Of a DNA stretch of 32,355 nt, positions 16,949-27,230 are shown piece after piece. A program made the translations under genes and the position numbers. Origin of the DNA: Acidovorax sp. CF316 (lineage in GTDB: Bacteria; Pseudomonadota; Gammaproteobacteria; Burkholderiales; Burkholderiaceae_C); contig NZ_AKJX01000169.1 in the NCBI RefSeq assembly GCF_000276605.1, positions 1-32,355 of the forward strand, written 5' to 3'. Each line of letters opens with the position of its first letter. Within the stretch, counting starts at the first letter, position 1. The notes under the pieces were generated by a model. That model did no database searches and was not told where the DNA came from. It saw only the letters and a program-made list of their open reading frames with translations.

Positions 16949-19900
16949 AGAGGGGTATCTTGCACCACCAAAATGGCGAAAGGCAGGCTGGCGCCGCCGG
17001 GGCCGGCATCGCCCAGCACATCGTTCAGGGAATGTTCGGCTGCATTGGCCAGCGTCCGGCCGGTCATCCAGTCGAGCCAGCGGCCCGGGCGCGCCAGGGC
17101 AGGGTGGGCCGAGGCCAGGGCCACATGGGTGTCGCCCCACCCACTCTCGCCCAAGCCCACGGGCAGGCGCGCGCAGACGACCACGATCGCCTGGTCGCCG
17201 GCGATGCGGGCAAAGGCCAGCGCATGGGCTTGCGCCGTGCCCTCCACGGTCAGCGGCAGGTACAGCCCATCACGGAACAGTGCAGGCATCTGCCGGCGCA
17301 GCTGCAGCAGGCGCCAGGTGACCAGCTGCTTGGCACCGGGGGGCATGGCCGGGCCATCGCCCAGCAGCGCACGCCAGTCGGCGGCGCGGGGGAACTGCCC
17401 CTCACCCTGGTACAGCGCCCGCAGTGGCTGCAGCGAGGCGGCCAGCTCCGCCAGGTCCACCGGGCGGCGGTTGTCCGGGTCGACCAGCGCAAAGTTCCAG
17501 ACCTCGCAGCCCTGGTAGATGTCCGGCACACCCGGCGTGGTGAGCTTGAGCGCGAGCTGGCCCAGACTGTTGCGAAAGCCATGCGGCGCGATGCGCTGCA
17601 CGAAGTCCTCGAGCACGGCGACGAAGCGTTCCGTGGACAAAGCCTTGTCGATGTAGTCGCGCACGGCGGCCTCGTAGGCCTCGTTCGGGAACAGCCAGTT
17701 GCTCACCAGCTTGGCCTCGCGCATGGCCTTTTCCTTGTAGCGCTGGATGCGCTGCACCAGGTCCTGGCGCTCCCGGGCATCTGTGGCCTGCGCCGGCCAG
17801 ATGCCCACCATGGCCTGGTACAGGCCCCACAGGTCGTGCGGCAGCGGCGACACCTGGCCGTCCACCTCCACCTCGAAGCGCTGGCCTGCGGCCTGCAGGG
17901 CCTGCACTGTGTCCTGCCAGGCCACGGGGATTTCAGACAGCACGTTGAGGCGCGCGCGCACGTCTTCCGAGCGCTTGCTGTCGTGCGTGGAGGTGGCCAG
18001 CAGCTCGTGCGGCAGGTGGCGCGCGCGCTGCAGGTTGCCCTGGTGAAAAGCCGCGACCGAGACGCCGAAGCGCCGCGGCTCCGCCCCCACGTCGTTGAGC
18101 GAGACCAGCCGCACATAGCGGTAGAACAATGTGTCCTCCACCGACTTGGCCATCACCGGCGCCGTGAACTGCTGCCAGCGCCGGATGAAGCGTGCGCGCA
18201 GCCCGGGCTCGGCCCCCGGCTCGCCCTGCAGCACCGCCTGCAGGTAGGCCAGCACCCCGCCTTCGGCCGTGCCCAGGCGCCGGCGCGCGGCGCTGATGGC
18301 CCAGGCGATGTGCTGCCGGTCCGCCTCGCTGGGCGGGGCGCCGCCGGGCACCACGTAGGTGCGGTACACGGGAAACTGGGCCGCCACCTCGACCAGGGCC
18401 ACGCGCAACTGGTTGCGCGTGAAGTCGCACACCGCGCGGTCGGCCCGCGTGATCTTGCTCAACGTGGCCACCAGCCAGGCCATGTCGCTGAACAGCGCCG
18501 TCTCGATGATCAGGCGTTTGCACTCGTAGGTGGCTTCCTCGAAGGGCTGGGTGTCCCCGGTGAATTCGCCGTAGATGGCATCGAAGCGCTCCTGCGCGTC
18601 CGCCGCGATGAACAGGCCGTTGACCAGGGTGCTGAAGCGGTAGCCCGTGCCGCCATGCACCTGCCAGTCGGCGGGCAGTGGCTCGTGGTCGGCCATGATC
18701 TTCTCGACTACCAGGTACAGCGCCTGCGCCGGCTGGCCCCGCGCCTGGCGCTGCGCGGCGTGGCGCTGCTGCAGGCGTTCGAAGTACCGGGCCGGGTCGG
18801 CCAAGCCATCGGGGTGGTCGATGCGCAGGCCCGTGACCTTGCCCTCGGCCAGCCAGCGCAGGGGCAGGGCGTGCACAGCCTCGAAGACCTCGGGCTCCTC
18901 CATGCGGATGGCCGCCAGCGCATTGATGTCGAAGAAGCGCCGGTAGTTGATGTCGTCGCCGGCCACGCGCCAGTCGGCCAGCCGGTAGGCCTGGGCCTGC
19001 AGCACCGTGTCGAGCAGGTCGAAGCTCGCCGCGTCCCCCTGGTGCCCGTTGGCACGGGCCAGGCAGGCCTGCACCCAGTCGGGCACCCAGGGGTGGGCCT
19101 GCGCCAGGTCGGCCAGCCGGCGCTGGTACAGGGGGGCATCGCGCAGGCGCGCGGCGCGCTGCTGCGGATCGTCGCTGCCCTGGGGCGGCAACTGGCCCAG
19201 GGCGTCCACGAGCGAAGCCATTTCGGCAAGTTCCCCCGCCGGTGCGGCCGCCGGCATGGCCACGGCCCCCAGCACCTGGGCGTAGCTGCGCGGATCGAGC
19301 GGAAACGCATGGTCCCAATAGCCCACCTGCAATCGGCCCTGCGCGGCATCGAAGCGCAGTTGCAGCTCACCCGCCTCCAGCAGCTTGCCGTAGTGGTCGC
19401 CCAGCACGGGCAACAGCACGCGCCGACCGGTCTGCGGGTTGGGGGGCTGCCATTCGATGTCGAACGTGGCGGCGTGCGGCGAGGCCTCTCCGTGTTCGAG
19501 CATGTCCTGCCACCAGCGGTTGGCCGGGTCTTCCACGCCCATGTGGTTGGGCACGATGTCCAGCATGTGGCCCATGCCGCGCTCGGCCAGCGCCTGGCAC
19601 AGCGCGGCATGCTCGGCTTCGGTGCCAATCTCGGGGTTGAGCAGCGTCGGGTCCACCACGTCGTAGCCATGCATGCTGCCTGCGGCCGCCTTGAGGTAGG
19701 GCGAGGTGTAGAGGTGGCTCACACCCAGTTCGTGCAGGTAGGGCACGACCGCAGTGGCCTGCGCGAAGGTGAAGCCCTGGTTGAGCTGCATCCGGTAGGT
19801 GGCGCGTGGCACGTCGGCCGACGACAGCGGCGGCAGCTCGGCGTAGCGTGCGGCCAGGGCCGGGCGGCGCGCGCCCCCCACGGCCTGGCTGATGGCCTCG

Positions 19901-21927
19901 AAGTACGCGTCGCTGCCCAGCAGCTCCAGCGGCACCGCCATGCGCTGGCGCCAGTTGGGGTAGCGGTCTTCGGTGGTGCCCGGCACATTGAGCTGCTCGC
20001 GCTGCCCGGCCAGGTCTTCGAGCTGCACGCCCAGCAACTGGCAGGGGGTGCGCGCCAGGAAGGCATGCACGGCTGCCGCCAGCGCGGGTGTCATCTCGGG
20101 TGCGCTCTGGGCATCGAGCGTCACGCCCGGTGGCAACAGTCCCTGGGCATCGAGTGCGGCCAGCAGGTGGGTGCGGTCCTGCGCGCGTGCCAGCTGGGCC
20201 CGTACCTGCGCATCGCTGTCGCCCAGCCAGCCGAGCGACTGCTGGATGGCGATGTCGTCCCCGCCCCAGAAGCCCTTGAGCGTGGGCAGGTCGTGCGTGC
20301 TGACCACGGCCAGTGCCTGCGGCTGCCAGTCGGCCGGCGGGCGGAAGGCACCGCCCTCCAGGCGCTCGAAGATCAGCGGGCGGTACGACAGCAGCGCATG
20401 CTCTGCCATGGCCTCGCGCATGCGCGGCGCCACGTTGCCCAGGTCTTCGCCGATCACCATGCACTGGTGGCGGTGGCTCTCGATGGCCATCACCGCGACC
20501 AGGGCCTCCAGCGGGTAGCGCACATAGGTGCCGCCGGCGGGACTGTTCCAGTACAAGCGCATGAGCGCCATGGCGTGGTCCATGCGCAGCGCGCCCGCAT
20601 GGCGCATCACGCTGGCGAGCAGTTGCCTGAAGGGCACGAAGCGCGCGGCGGTGAGCGCCACCGGGTTGACGGGCGGCAGGCCCCAGTCCTGCCCCTGGGT
20701 GCTCAGCGGGTCGGGTGGGGCGCCGACGTTCATGCCGCGGGCATACAGGCCCGGCAACATCCAGGTCTCGGAGCCGCCATCGCTGGCGCCCACGGCCAGG
20801 TCGCAGTACAGGCCCAGGGCCATGCAGGCGCGCGCCTGCCCGAAGGCGCCGGCCAGCTGCACATGGGCCAGCCACTGCAGCCAGTAGCGGTAGGCCACGG
20901 CGTCGGCATGCTCGCGGGCGAAGGCCTGGGCCGCGGCGCCCTGCGGGTCTTGCAGCTCCGGCGGCCAGGCGGGCCAGCCCCATATAGATGAATCGCTGCT
21001 GCCCAGGGCCAGCTGGATGGCTTCATAGCGTGCGTGCAGGCCCAGGGTGGCCTGGTGCTCGGCCATGAAGGCGTCGAAGGCCCGGCCTCGGTCGGTGCCA
21101 GCGCGCCAATGCAGCGCGGCGAAGTCCTGCCAGAGCAGGGCCAGCACCGGCTCCTTGAGCGCGGCCACCTCGCCATAGCGCACGGTGGAGCTGGCCCGCA
21201 CCCCGTGCAGGCGCTGCTGAAAGCTGTTGCCCGCCACCAGGGCCTGCGCCGCTGCGCAGTGCGCATACTCTGGCACGGCCGTGGCGTCGATGTGCATCAC
21301 GTTCAGTGCCAGCCGGCTGCTGGGGCTGTAGGGGCTGGCCTGCTCGGGGTGTTCGGTGCGCAGCGCGTGCAGCGGGCTCACGCCCACGAAGGCCGCGCCC
21401 CGCGCCGCTGCAAGCTGCACCAGGACGCACAGGTCGGTGAAGTCGCCGATGCCCCAGTTGCGTTCGGAACGCAGCGCGTACATCTGCGCCGTGATGCCCC
21501 ACCAGCGCTCTCCGGCCTGCAGGCCCTCGGGCAGCCAACAGCGCCGCGGCGCGACGATGAGCAGGCGCTCGGCAACGGGCGTGTGCAGCAGGTAGTAGCC
21601 GCTGGCCAGGCTGGCCGGCAGCTCGGCGATGGCGCCATGCCCTTCCAGCAGCGGGGCGGCGCCGGCATCCTCGGGCACCAGGCGCCAGGCACCGTCGCTG
21701 CCCAGCGGCACCTGCGCCGCCTGGCCGTGCTCCACGACGATGGGTTGCGGCGCGCCACCATCGGCATGCTCGCCCATGGCGGCCAGGGCCCGGGCCAGCA
21801 CTTCGGGGGTCACGGTGAGGCGCTCGCCCCAGAAGCTGGCGTATTCGGTGGCGATGCCGGCGCGTTCGGCGCGTCGATGCAACTCGTCCGCACCGAGCAG
21901 GTCCGGGGCAGGGGTTCCCTGGCTCAT
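16945..21927 (-). CDS. Fused 4-alpha-glucanotransferase (MalQ) - maltooligosyltrehalose synthase (TreY)
   Basis: 1660 aa in one uninterrupted frame. Residues 1 to about 690 are a GH77 amylomaltase: substrate region ITAQMYALRSERNWGIGDF, nucleophile D450 (ALRMDHAMAL), acid Glu in VIGEDLGNV and the third carboxylate in STHDLPTLKGFW. From residue 709 (ATYRMQLNQGFTF) to the end is a GH13_26 maltooligosyltrehalose synthase with HGYDVVDPTLLNPEIG, DIVPNHMG, nucleophile D1037 (LRIDHPDGLADP), acid in VVEKIMADHE and a later STHDSKRSEDVRARL. MalQ reshuffles short maltooligosaccharides; TreY turns the reducing end into a trehalosyl unit. The ATG at 21927 overlaps the treZ stop (ATGA). All catalytic residues of both halves are present, so both are probably active. 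Fusion suggests MalQ lengthens chains too short for TreY. Confidence 0.93.
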   Translation of the reverse strand: MSQGTPAPDLLGADELHRRAERAGIATEYASFWGERLTVTPEVLARALAAMGEHADGGAPQPIVVEHGQAAQVPLGSDGAWRLVPEDAGAAPLLEGHGAIAELPASLASGYYLLHTPVAERLLIVAPRRCWLPEGLQAGERWWGITAQMYALRSERNWGIGDFTDLCVLVQLAAARGAAFVGVSPLHALRTEHPEQASPYSPSSRLALNVMHIDATAVPEYAHCAAAQALVAGNSFQQRLHGVRASSTVRYGEVAALKEPVLALLWQDFAALHWRAGTDRGRAFDAFMAEHQATLGLHARYEAIQLALGSSDSSIWGWPAWPPELQDPQGAAAQAFAREHADAVAYRYWLQWLAHVQLAGAFGQARACMALGLYCDLAVGASDGGSETWMLPGLYARGMNVGAPPDPLSTQGQDWGLPPVNPVALTAARFVPFRQLLASVMRHAGALRMDHAMALMRLYWNSPAGGTYVRYPLEALVAVMAIESHRHQCMVIGEDLGNVAPRMREAMAEHALLSYRPLIFERLEGGAFRPPADWQPQALAVVSTHDLPTLKGFWGGDDIAIQQSLGWLGDSDAQVRAQLARAQDRTHLLAALDAQGLLPPGVTLDAQSAPEMTPALAAAVHAFLARTPCQLLGVQLEDLAGQREQLNVPGTTEDRYPNWRQRMAVPLELLGSDAYFEAISQAVGGARRPALAARYAELPPLSSADVPRATYRMQLNQGFTFAQATAVVPYLHELGVSHLYTSPYLKAAAGSMHGYDVVDPTLLNPEIGTEAEHAALCQALAERGMGHMLDIVPNHMGVEDPANRWWQDMLEHGEASPHAATFDIEWQPPNPQTGRRVLLPVLGDHYGKLLEAGELQLRFDAAQGRLQVGYWDHAFPLDPRSYAQVLGAVAMPAAAPAGELAEMASLVDALGQLPPQGSDDPQQRAARLRDAPLYQRRLADLAQAHPWVPDWVQACLARANGHQGDAASFDLLDTVLQAQAYRLADWRVAGDDINYRRFFDINALAAIRMEEPEVFEAVHALPLRWLAEGKVTGLRIDHPDGLADPARYFERLQQRHAAQRQARGQPAQALYLVVEKIMADHEPLPADWQVHGGTGYRFSTLVNGLFIAADAQERFDAIYGEFTGDTQPFEEATYECKRLIIETALFSDMAWLVATLSKITRADRAVCDFTRNQLRVALVEVAAQFPVYRTYVVPGGAPPSEADRQHIAWAISAARRRLGTAEGGVLAYLQAVLQGEPGAEPGLRARFIRRWQQFTAPVMAKSVEDTLFYRYVRLVSLNDVGAEPRRFGVSVAAFHQGNLQRARHLPHELLATSTHDSKRSEDVRARLNVLSEIPVAWQDTVQALQAAGQRFEVEVDGQVSPLPHDLWGLYQAMVGIWPAQATDARERQDLVQRIQRYKEKAMREAKLVSNWLFPNEAYEAAVRDYIDKALSTERFVAVLEDFVQRIAPHGFRNSLGQLALKLTTPGVPDIYQGCEVWNFALVDPDNRRPVDLAELAASLQPLRALYQGEGQFPRAADWRALLGDGPAMPPGAKQLVTWRLLQLRRQMPALFRDGLYLPLTVEGTAQAHALAFARIAGDQAIVVVCARLPVGLGESGWGDTHVALASAHPALARPGRWLDWMTGRTLANAAEHSLNDVLGDAGPGGASLPFAILVVQDTPL

Positions 21928-23717
21928 GGCGCACCCTCGCTGCAGGTCCAGCGCGCCGACCAGGGGGCCCACAGCCGCCCGTCGCCCGCCCAGCGGTGGC
22001 TGAAAACTTCCACAGCGGCGGCCGAAGGCGTGGCCTCCACCGCGTCCGGTCCCAGGTTCATCTCCATCCCCAGCGTCGTTCCGTCCTGGTAGTGCCAGGC
22101 CACCCGCAAACCGCTTTCGCCGACGAATTCCGCCACATGCCCGTGGGCGGCCAGTTGCTGCGCCAGGGGCTGCAGCCAGGTGCGACGCGCTGCGAGCGCA
22201 CGCTGCAGCAAGGCCTTGCGTGCCTGGCCGGTGGCGCTGGCCGATTCGTCCCACCGCAGTTGGCTGGCCTGCAGGGTGGCCACGTCGCAGGGGTCGGGCA
22301 GCACGGCATTACCAGTCACCGCGTGGCCGAACTCGCGCGCCCGTCCTTCGCGCACGGCATCGCGCAAGGGGCCGTCCCAGTTGGCAAAGTACAGGAAAGG
22401 CGTGGATGCGGCAAATTCATCGCCCATGAACACCATGGGTGTCGCCGGGGTCAGCACGGCCAGCAGCAGTGCCAGTTCCGCGCCCTCTGCGGGCGCCAGT
22501 TGCCCCAGCCGCTCGCCAAACGCACGGTTGCCGATCTGGTCGTGGTTGCCGATGAAGTTCACCATGCACGACAGCGGCACAGGGTCGCCCCCCGCCACAC
22601 TCGCGCCTTCCGGAAAGGCAAACCCGTGGGTCAGCACCCGCGCCAGCAATGCCAGCGGGTGGCGGGCGAACTTGGCGTAGTAGCCCTGGGATTCGTCCGT
22701 CAGCGCCACGTGCACCGCGTGGTGAAAATCGTCGTTCCACTGCGCGTCGTACAGCCCGGGCTCGGGCGAGGAAGACAGGCGCGCGGGCTGGTTCTTTTCG
22801 TTTTCGAGCACCAGATGGACCTGGCGCTTCTGCGCGGTGGCCAGCCCGCGCACGCGCGCGCTGAGCTCCTGCAGGATGTCGGGCCGGCTGTCGTCGGCGA
22901 TGGCGTGCACCGCGTCCAGGCGCAGGCCGTCCATGCCGAACTCCTCGATCCAGTAGAGCGCGTTGTGCACGAAGAAGTCGCGCACCACGGCGCTGCCCTC
23001 CTGGTCGAAGTTGATGGCCGCGCCCCAGGGGCTGGCATGGCTGCTGGAAAAGAACTGGGGGGCGTAGGCGTGCAGGTAATTGCCATCGGGCCCGAAATGG
23101 TTGTACACCACATCGAGGAACACGCACAGGCCCAGGGCGTGGGCCTCATCGACCAGGCGCTTGAGGTCGTCCGGGCTGCCATAGGACGCATTCGGAGCGA
23201 AGGGCAGCACGCCGTCATAGCCCCAGCCCCATTGCCCGCCATAGCTGGCCAACGGCATCAGCTCGATGGCCGTGAAACCCAAGGCCGCCAGCTCGGGCAG
23301 CCGGCGCAGGGCACCGTCATAGGTGCCGGCAGGCGTGAAGCTGCCCACATGCAGTTCGTAGAAGACCAATTCGTTCCAGGGCCGTCCCGCCCATTCCGTC
23401 TTCCAAGCGTAGGAGGCGGGCTCGACGAGCACGCTGGGCTCGTGCGGGCCCCAGGGGTTGCTGCGTGACGCCGGGTCGGGCACCGGGAGCTTGCCGTCGA
23501 TGAGCCAGCGGTACGGGGTGCCGGCCCCGGCATCGCCCGCATTCGCCTGCCACCAGCCGCCATCCGCCCGGGTGGCGGCGATGGTGCGGGCAGCGGCGTT
23601 GGGGGAAGGGCGGTACCACAGCGCGGCCTCCTGCGCCGCAGGGGCCCACAGCGAGAAGCGGGCACCGTCACCCGCCAGCAGCCGGGCGCCGAAGGGCATG
23701 GTGTGCGTGCGCCTCAT
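21924..23717 (-). CDS. treZ: Maltooligosyltrehalose trehalohydrolase TreZ
   Basis: 597 aa, usual size. TreZ cuts trehalose off the maltooligosyltrehalose made by TreY. An N-terminal beta domain (FGARLLAGDGARFSLWAPAAQEAALWY) precedes a GH13 barrel with FLDVVYNHFGPDGNYL, nucleophile D268 (GLRLDAVHAI), acid in LVLENEKNQ and the third carboxylate in NFIGNHDQIGNRAFGERL. The start at 23717 overlaps the glgX stop as ATGA, matching the pattern in the rest of the operon; an internal ATG at 23699 (MPFGARLL) is a possible alternative six codons later. The downstream neighbour encodes its partner TreY. Confidence 0.95.
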   Translation of the reverse strand: MRRTHTMPFGARLLAGDGARFSLWAPAAQEAALWYRPSPNAAARTIAATRADGGWWQANAGDAGAGTPYRWLIDGKLPVPDPASRSNPWGPHEPSVLVEPASYAWKTEWAGRPWNELVFYELHVGSFTPAGTYDGALRRLPELAALGFTAIELMPLASYGGQWGWGYDGVLPFAPNASYGSPDDLKRLVDEAHALGLCVFLDVVYNHFGPDGNYLHAYAPQFFSSSHASPWGAAINFDQEGSAVVRDFFVHNALYWIEEFGMDGLRLDAVHAIADDSRPDILQELSARVRGLATAQKRQVHLVLENEKNQPARLSSSPEPGLYDAQWNDDFHHAVHVALTDESQGYYAKFARHPLALLARVLTHGFAFPEGASVAGGDPVPLSCMVNFIGNHDQIGNRAFGERLGQLAPAEGAELALLLAVLTPATPMVFMGDEFAASTPFLYFANWDGPLRDAVREGRAREFGHAVTGNAVLPDPCDVATLQASQLRWDESASATGQARKALLQRALAARRTWLQPLAQQLAAHGHVAEFVGESGLRVAWHYQDGTTLGMEMNLGPDAVEATPSAAAVEVFSHRWAGDGRLWAPWSARWTCSEGAP

Positions 23718-25906
23718 GCGGTGGCAGGGGGGCTGGGTGTGAACGGGGCCGTCAGTAGCGCCATCGAACGCGCGATCAGGGTGTGCTGTCCACCGGCCGC
23801 CACCGTGGGGGCGCCGGCTTCTTCGCCTACGGCCACCACGCGGGTATCGCGGGTGTCCAGGCGCAGCGTCCAGTTGCGGCCCGGGGTTTCCGCCGGCAGG
23901 GTGAAGATGGCATCGGCATCGCTGGCGTTGAACAGCAGCATCACCGACAGTTCCTCCTCGGCCACGCTCTCCATGACCGCACCCACGCAGCGCACGGCGG
24001 GGTCGTTCCATTCCTCGGGCGTCATGTCCATGCCCCATACGCTGTGCCAGGCCACTGTGACGAGCTGCGGCAGGCCCGCCTCGTCCACCGGCCAGGTGTG
24101 GGGCCGCACCACGGGCAACGCCCGGCGCAAGGCCACGAGCGCCTGCGTGAAGGCCTGCAGTTCGCCATGCCGACCCGCGCGCTCCCAGTCGTACCACGAC
24201 AGCGCGCTGTCCTGGCAGTAGCCATTGTTGTTGCCCTGCTGGGTGCGGCCGAGCTCGTCGCCGCCGAGCAGCAGCGGTGTGCCGTGGGACACGAACAGGG
24301 TGGCCAGGAAGTTGCGGACCTGCCGCTCGCGCAGGGCAAGCACCTCGGTGTCCTCGGTATCGCCTTCGGCCCCGCAGTTCCAGCTGCGGTTGTGCGATTC
24401 GCCGTCCTGCCCGCCTTCGCCGTTGGCTTCGTTGTGCTTCTCGTTGTAGCTCACCAGGTCGGCCAGGGTGAAGCCATCGTGCACGGTGACCATGTTCACG
24501 CTGGCAGTGGGTCGGCGCCGGCGTGGCTGGTACATGTCGGCCGAGCCGCACAGGCAGGCCGCAAAGGCCGGCAGGCTGCCGTCCGCGTTGATCCAGTAGT
24601 CGCGCACCGCATCGCGATAGCGGCCATTCCACTCCATCCAGCCGACGGGGAAGCCGCCCAACTGGTAGCCGTAGGGCCCGAGGTCCCAGGGCTCGGCGAT
24701 CAGCTTTGTGCGCGAGAGCACCGGGTCCTGCGCCAGCGCGGCGAAGAACGGCGCACGCAGGGTGTAGGCACCGGCGGCATCGCGTCCCAGCGCCGAGGCC
24801 AGGTCGAAGCGAAAGCCGTCCACGTGCATCTCCTGCACCCAGTAGCGCAGGCTGTCCATCACCAGCTGCAGGGCCGGCGCGCTGCTCGTGTCCACGGTGT
24901 TGCCGGTGCCGGTGTAGTCCATGCACATGCGCCGGTCTTCGGTCAGCCGATAGTAGGCGGCATGGTCGATGCCCTTGAGGCTGAGTGTGGGCCCCAGGTG
25001 GTTACCCTCGCCGGTGTGGTTGTAGACCACGTCCAGGATCACCTCCAGGCCCGCTGCGTGCAGCGCCTTGACCATGGCCTTGAATTCGTCAACCCCACCG
25101 TCGGCACCGGCGCGCGCCGCATAGCGCGGTTCAGGCGCGAAGAAGGCCACGGTGTTGTAGCCCCAGTAGTTGGCCAGCTGCATTTCCACCAGCCGGTGGT
25201 CGTCGATGAAGGCCTGCACGGGCAGCAGCTCGATGCTGGTCACGCCCAGTTGCTTGAAGTGGGCGATGGCCGCCGGGGATGCCAGGCCGGCATAGGTGCC
25301 GCGCAGGTTGTCCGGCACGCCCGGGTGGGTCTGCGTGAAACCCTTGGCGTGCACCTCGTAGAACACCGTGTCGCGCGCCGGCACGCGCGGCGGCCGGTCG
25401 TCGCCCCAGTCGAAGCGCGAGCGCACCACCCGGCACTTGGGCGCCGTGCGGCCATTGTCCCGGGCACTGCGCACCAAGTCTTCATCGGGTTGCGCGAGTT
25501 CGTAGCCGAACTGGTCCGCAGCGCCGCGCACCGGTCGGTCCAGCGCCCGGGCAAACGGGTCCATGAGCAGCTTGGCCGGATTGCAGCGCTGGCCGGCCTC
25601 GGGCTGGTAGGGGCCGTCCACGCGCAGCCCGTATTTCTGGCCCGCCTTCAGCCCCGCCACATGGCCATGCCATACGTCGTCCGTCAGGCAGGGCAGGGCG
25701 ATGCGCTCCATTTCGCGGTCGTGCTCGGAAAACAGGCAAATTTCCACGCGTGTCGCCACCGAGGAATACACCGCGAAGTTCACGCCCAGTTTATCGACTG
25801 TTGCACCCAGAGGCCAGGGGCGTCCGGGTTCGACCTGCCTCACGGGGCGCAACCGCTTGAAGGTGGAGGCGGGCAGGGGGCCTGCGGCATGCACTTCGGG
25901 CTTCAT
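23714..25906 (-). CDS. glgX: Glycogen debranching enzyme GlgX
   Basis: 730 aa. An N-terminal CBM48/isoamylase-type domain ([29 protein letters not shown]) is followed by a GH13_11 barrel with [14 protein letters not shown], nucleophile D368 ([15 protein letters not shown]), acid E405 ([15 protein letters not shown]) and the third carboxylate in [21 protein letters not shown]. It hydrolyses alpha-1,6 branches of glycogen that phosphorylase has shortened, releasing maltotriose and maltotetraose, which are poor TreY substrates and good MalQ substrates. Start ATG 25906 overlaps the glgC stop (ATGA). Intact and of ordinary length. Confidence 0.95.
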   Translation of the reverse strand: MKPEVHAAGPLPASTFKRLRPVRQVEPGRPWPLGATVDKLGVNFAVYSSVATRVEICLFSEHDREMERIALPCLTDDVWHGHVAGLKAGQKYGLRVDGPYQPEAGQRCNPAKLLMDPFARALDRPVRGAADQFGYELAQPDEDLVRSARDNGRTAPKCRVVRSRFDWGDDRPPRVPARDTVFYEVHAKGFTQTHPGVPDNLRGTYAGLASPAAIAHFKQLGVTSIELLPVQAFIDDHRLVEMQLANYWGYNTVAFFAPEPRYAARAGADGGVDEFKAMVKALHAAGLEVILDVVYNHTGEGNHLGPTLSLKGIDHAAYYRLTEDRRMCMDYTGTGNTVDTSSAPALQLVMDSLRYWVQEMHVDGFRFDLASALGRDAAGAYTLRAPFFAALAQDPVLSRTKLIAEPWDLGPYGYQLGGFPVGWMEWNGRYRDAVRDYWINADGSLPAFAACLCGSADMYQPRRRRPTASVNMVTVHDGFTLADLVSYNEKHNEANGEGGQDGESHNRSWNCGAEGDTEDTEVLALRERQVRNFLATLFVSHGTPLLLGGDELGRTQQGNNNGYCQDSALSWYDWERAGRHGELQAFTQALVALRRALPVVRPHTWPVDEAGLPQLVTVAWHSVWGMDMTPEEWNDPAVRCVGAVMESVAEEELSVMLLFNASDADAIFTLPAETPGRNWTLRLDTRDTRVVAVGEEAGAPTVAAGGQHTLIARSMALLTAPFTPSPPATA

Positions 25907-27210
25907 GCAGCGGCTTTGAAGTCGCTGCCCAGAGCGGCTGGCACGGGCTGGCGCACCCGGTCCACCTTGAGCGTATTGCTCACGAGGGCGCTGCGCGCCG
26001 GAAAGAACTGCCGCGGCACCACCACGATGCCACTCTCCGTCACGTGGAAGCGGCGGCGGTCCTCGGCCTCGTCGAAGCCGATGCGCTCGCCCGGGGGGAT
26101 ATCGTTGTCCTGGTCGATGATGGCCCGGCGCACCTGAGCGCCCTGGCCGATGCGCGAACGCTCCATCACGATGCAATGCTCCAGCCGCGCATCGCGCTCC
26201 ACCAGCACCGAGCGGCGCAGCATGGCGTGGTCCAGCGAAGCACCGTCGACGATGCTGCCAGAGCCCACCACCGAGCGGTGGATCACACCGTTCTCGATCT
26301 GGGCCGATTCGGCCTGGTCGGGGCTGGCGTAGATGGGCCATTCGCGATTGGTCATGCGAAAGCGCGGCGTGGCACCCAGGGTGTCGAAATGCGCGTCGAA
26401 GTAGGCATCGATGGTTCCTACGTCACGCCAGTAGGCATGTTCCTCGTAGGGCGCGGTGCCGGGGATCTCGTTGGCCGTGAAATCGTAGGCCATCAGCCGG
26501 TGCGATTGCAGCATGGTAGGCAGGATATCGCGTCCGAAGTCGCTGTGGCCGGTGGCATGGGCCTTTTTCAGCGCATCGAGCAGCACGTCGGCATTGAACA
26601 GGTAGTTGCCCATGGAGGCCAGGGCATGGGTGCTGCTGCCGGGCATGGGACGGGGAACCGTCTTGGGCTTTTCCACGAAATTGGAGATGCGGTGGTGCGT
26701 GTCCACCTCGACGATGCCGAACTGGTTGCACTGCGACAGCGGCACGGGCAGCGTGGCCACGCTCACATGGGCCTGGCTGGCACGGTGGAAGTCGACCATC
26801 TGGCGCACGTCCATGCGGTAGATGTGGTCGGCACCGAACACGGCCACGATGTCGGGCTGGAAGGTCTCGATCAGGTGGATGTTCTGGTACACCGAATCGG
26901 CCGTGCCCTGGAACCACTCGGGGCCGTTGTTCATCTGGGGAGGCACCACTGTCACGAAGTGCTGGGGGATGAAGCGCGTCATGGTCCAGGAGCTTCGGAT
27001 GTGCTCGATCAGCGACTGCGACTTGTACTGGACCAGCAGGTAGATCGAATAGATCTCCGAGTTGACCAGGTTGGACAGCACGAAGTCCACGATGCGGTGC
27101 TTGCCGTTGAAAGGCACTGCCGGCTTGCAGCGCTCGGCCGTCAGGGGGTGCAGGCGGGAGCCTTCGCCCCCGGCCATCACGATCGCCAACACATTTCGGG
27201 TACGCGACAT
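25903..27210 (-). CDS. glgC: Glucose-1-phosphate adenylyltransferase GlgC
   Basis: 435 aa. It makes ADP-glucose from glucose-1-phosphate and ATP, the committed step of bacterial glycogen synthesis and normally the allosteric control point. The N-terminal nucleotide loop reads [28 protein letters not shown], and [28 protein letters not shown] and [11 protein letters not shown] cover the catalytic face. The C-terminal part is a left-handed beta helix ([37 protein letters not shown]). ATG 27210 has GGAG at good spacing and lies 20 bases after glgB. Its stop overlaps glgX. Confidence 0.97.
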   Translation of the reverse strand: MSRTRNVLAIVMAGGEGSRLHPLTAERCKPAVPFNGKHRIVDFVLSNLVNSEIYSIYLLVQYKSQSLIEHIRSSWTMTRFIPQHFVTVVPPQMNNGPEWFQGTADSVYQNIHLIETFQPDIVAVFGADHIYRMDVRQMVDFHRASQAHVSVATLPVPLSQCNQFGIVEVDTHHRISNFVEKPKTVPRPMPGSSTHALASMGNYLFNADVLLDALKKAHATGHSDFGRDILPTMLQSHRLMAYDFTANEIPGTAPYEEHAYWRDVGTIDAYFDAHFDTLGATPRFRMTNREWPIYASPDQAESAQIENGVIHRSVVGSGSIVDGASLDHAMLRRSVLVERDARLEHCIVMERSRIGQGAQVRRAIIDQDNDIPPGERIGFDEAEDRRRFHVTESGIVVVPRQFFPARSALVSNTLKVDRVRQPVPAALGSDFKAAA

Positions 27211-27230
27211 AGCATTAGCTCCAGTGAAGA

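Noticed and set aside
16949..17140. N-terminal extension of GlgA
   Set aside because: MKILFATPECAPL at 16948 is the classical family start and overlaps the preceding stop; upstream codons are the treY gene in another frame.
16960..20991. 1343-codon open frame on the plus strand opposite malQ-treY
   Set aside because: Composition is low-complexity (Gln, His, Arg, Gly), with no motif or ribosome site; the opposite strand holds two intact enzymes.
23783..26137. 784-codon plus-strand frame opposite glgX and glgC
   Set aside because: Same antisense artefact; glgX and glgC are unambiguous on the minus strand.
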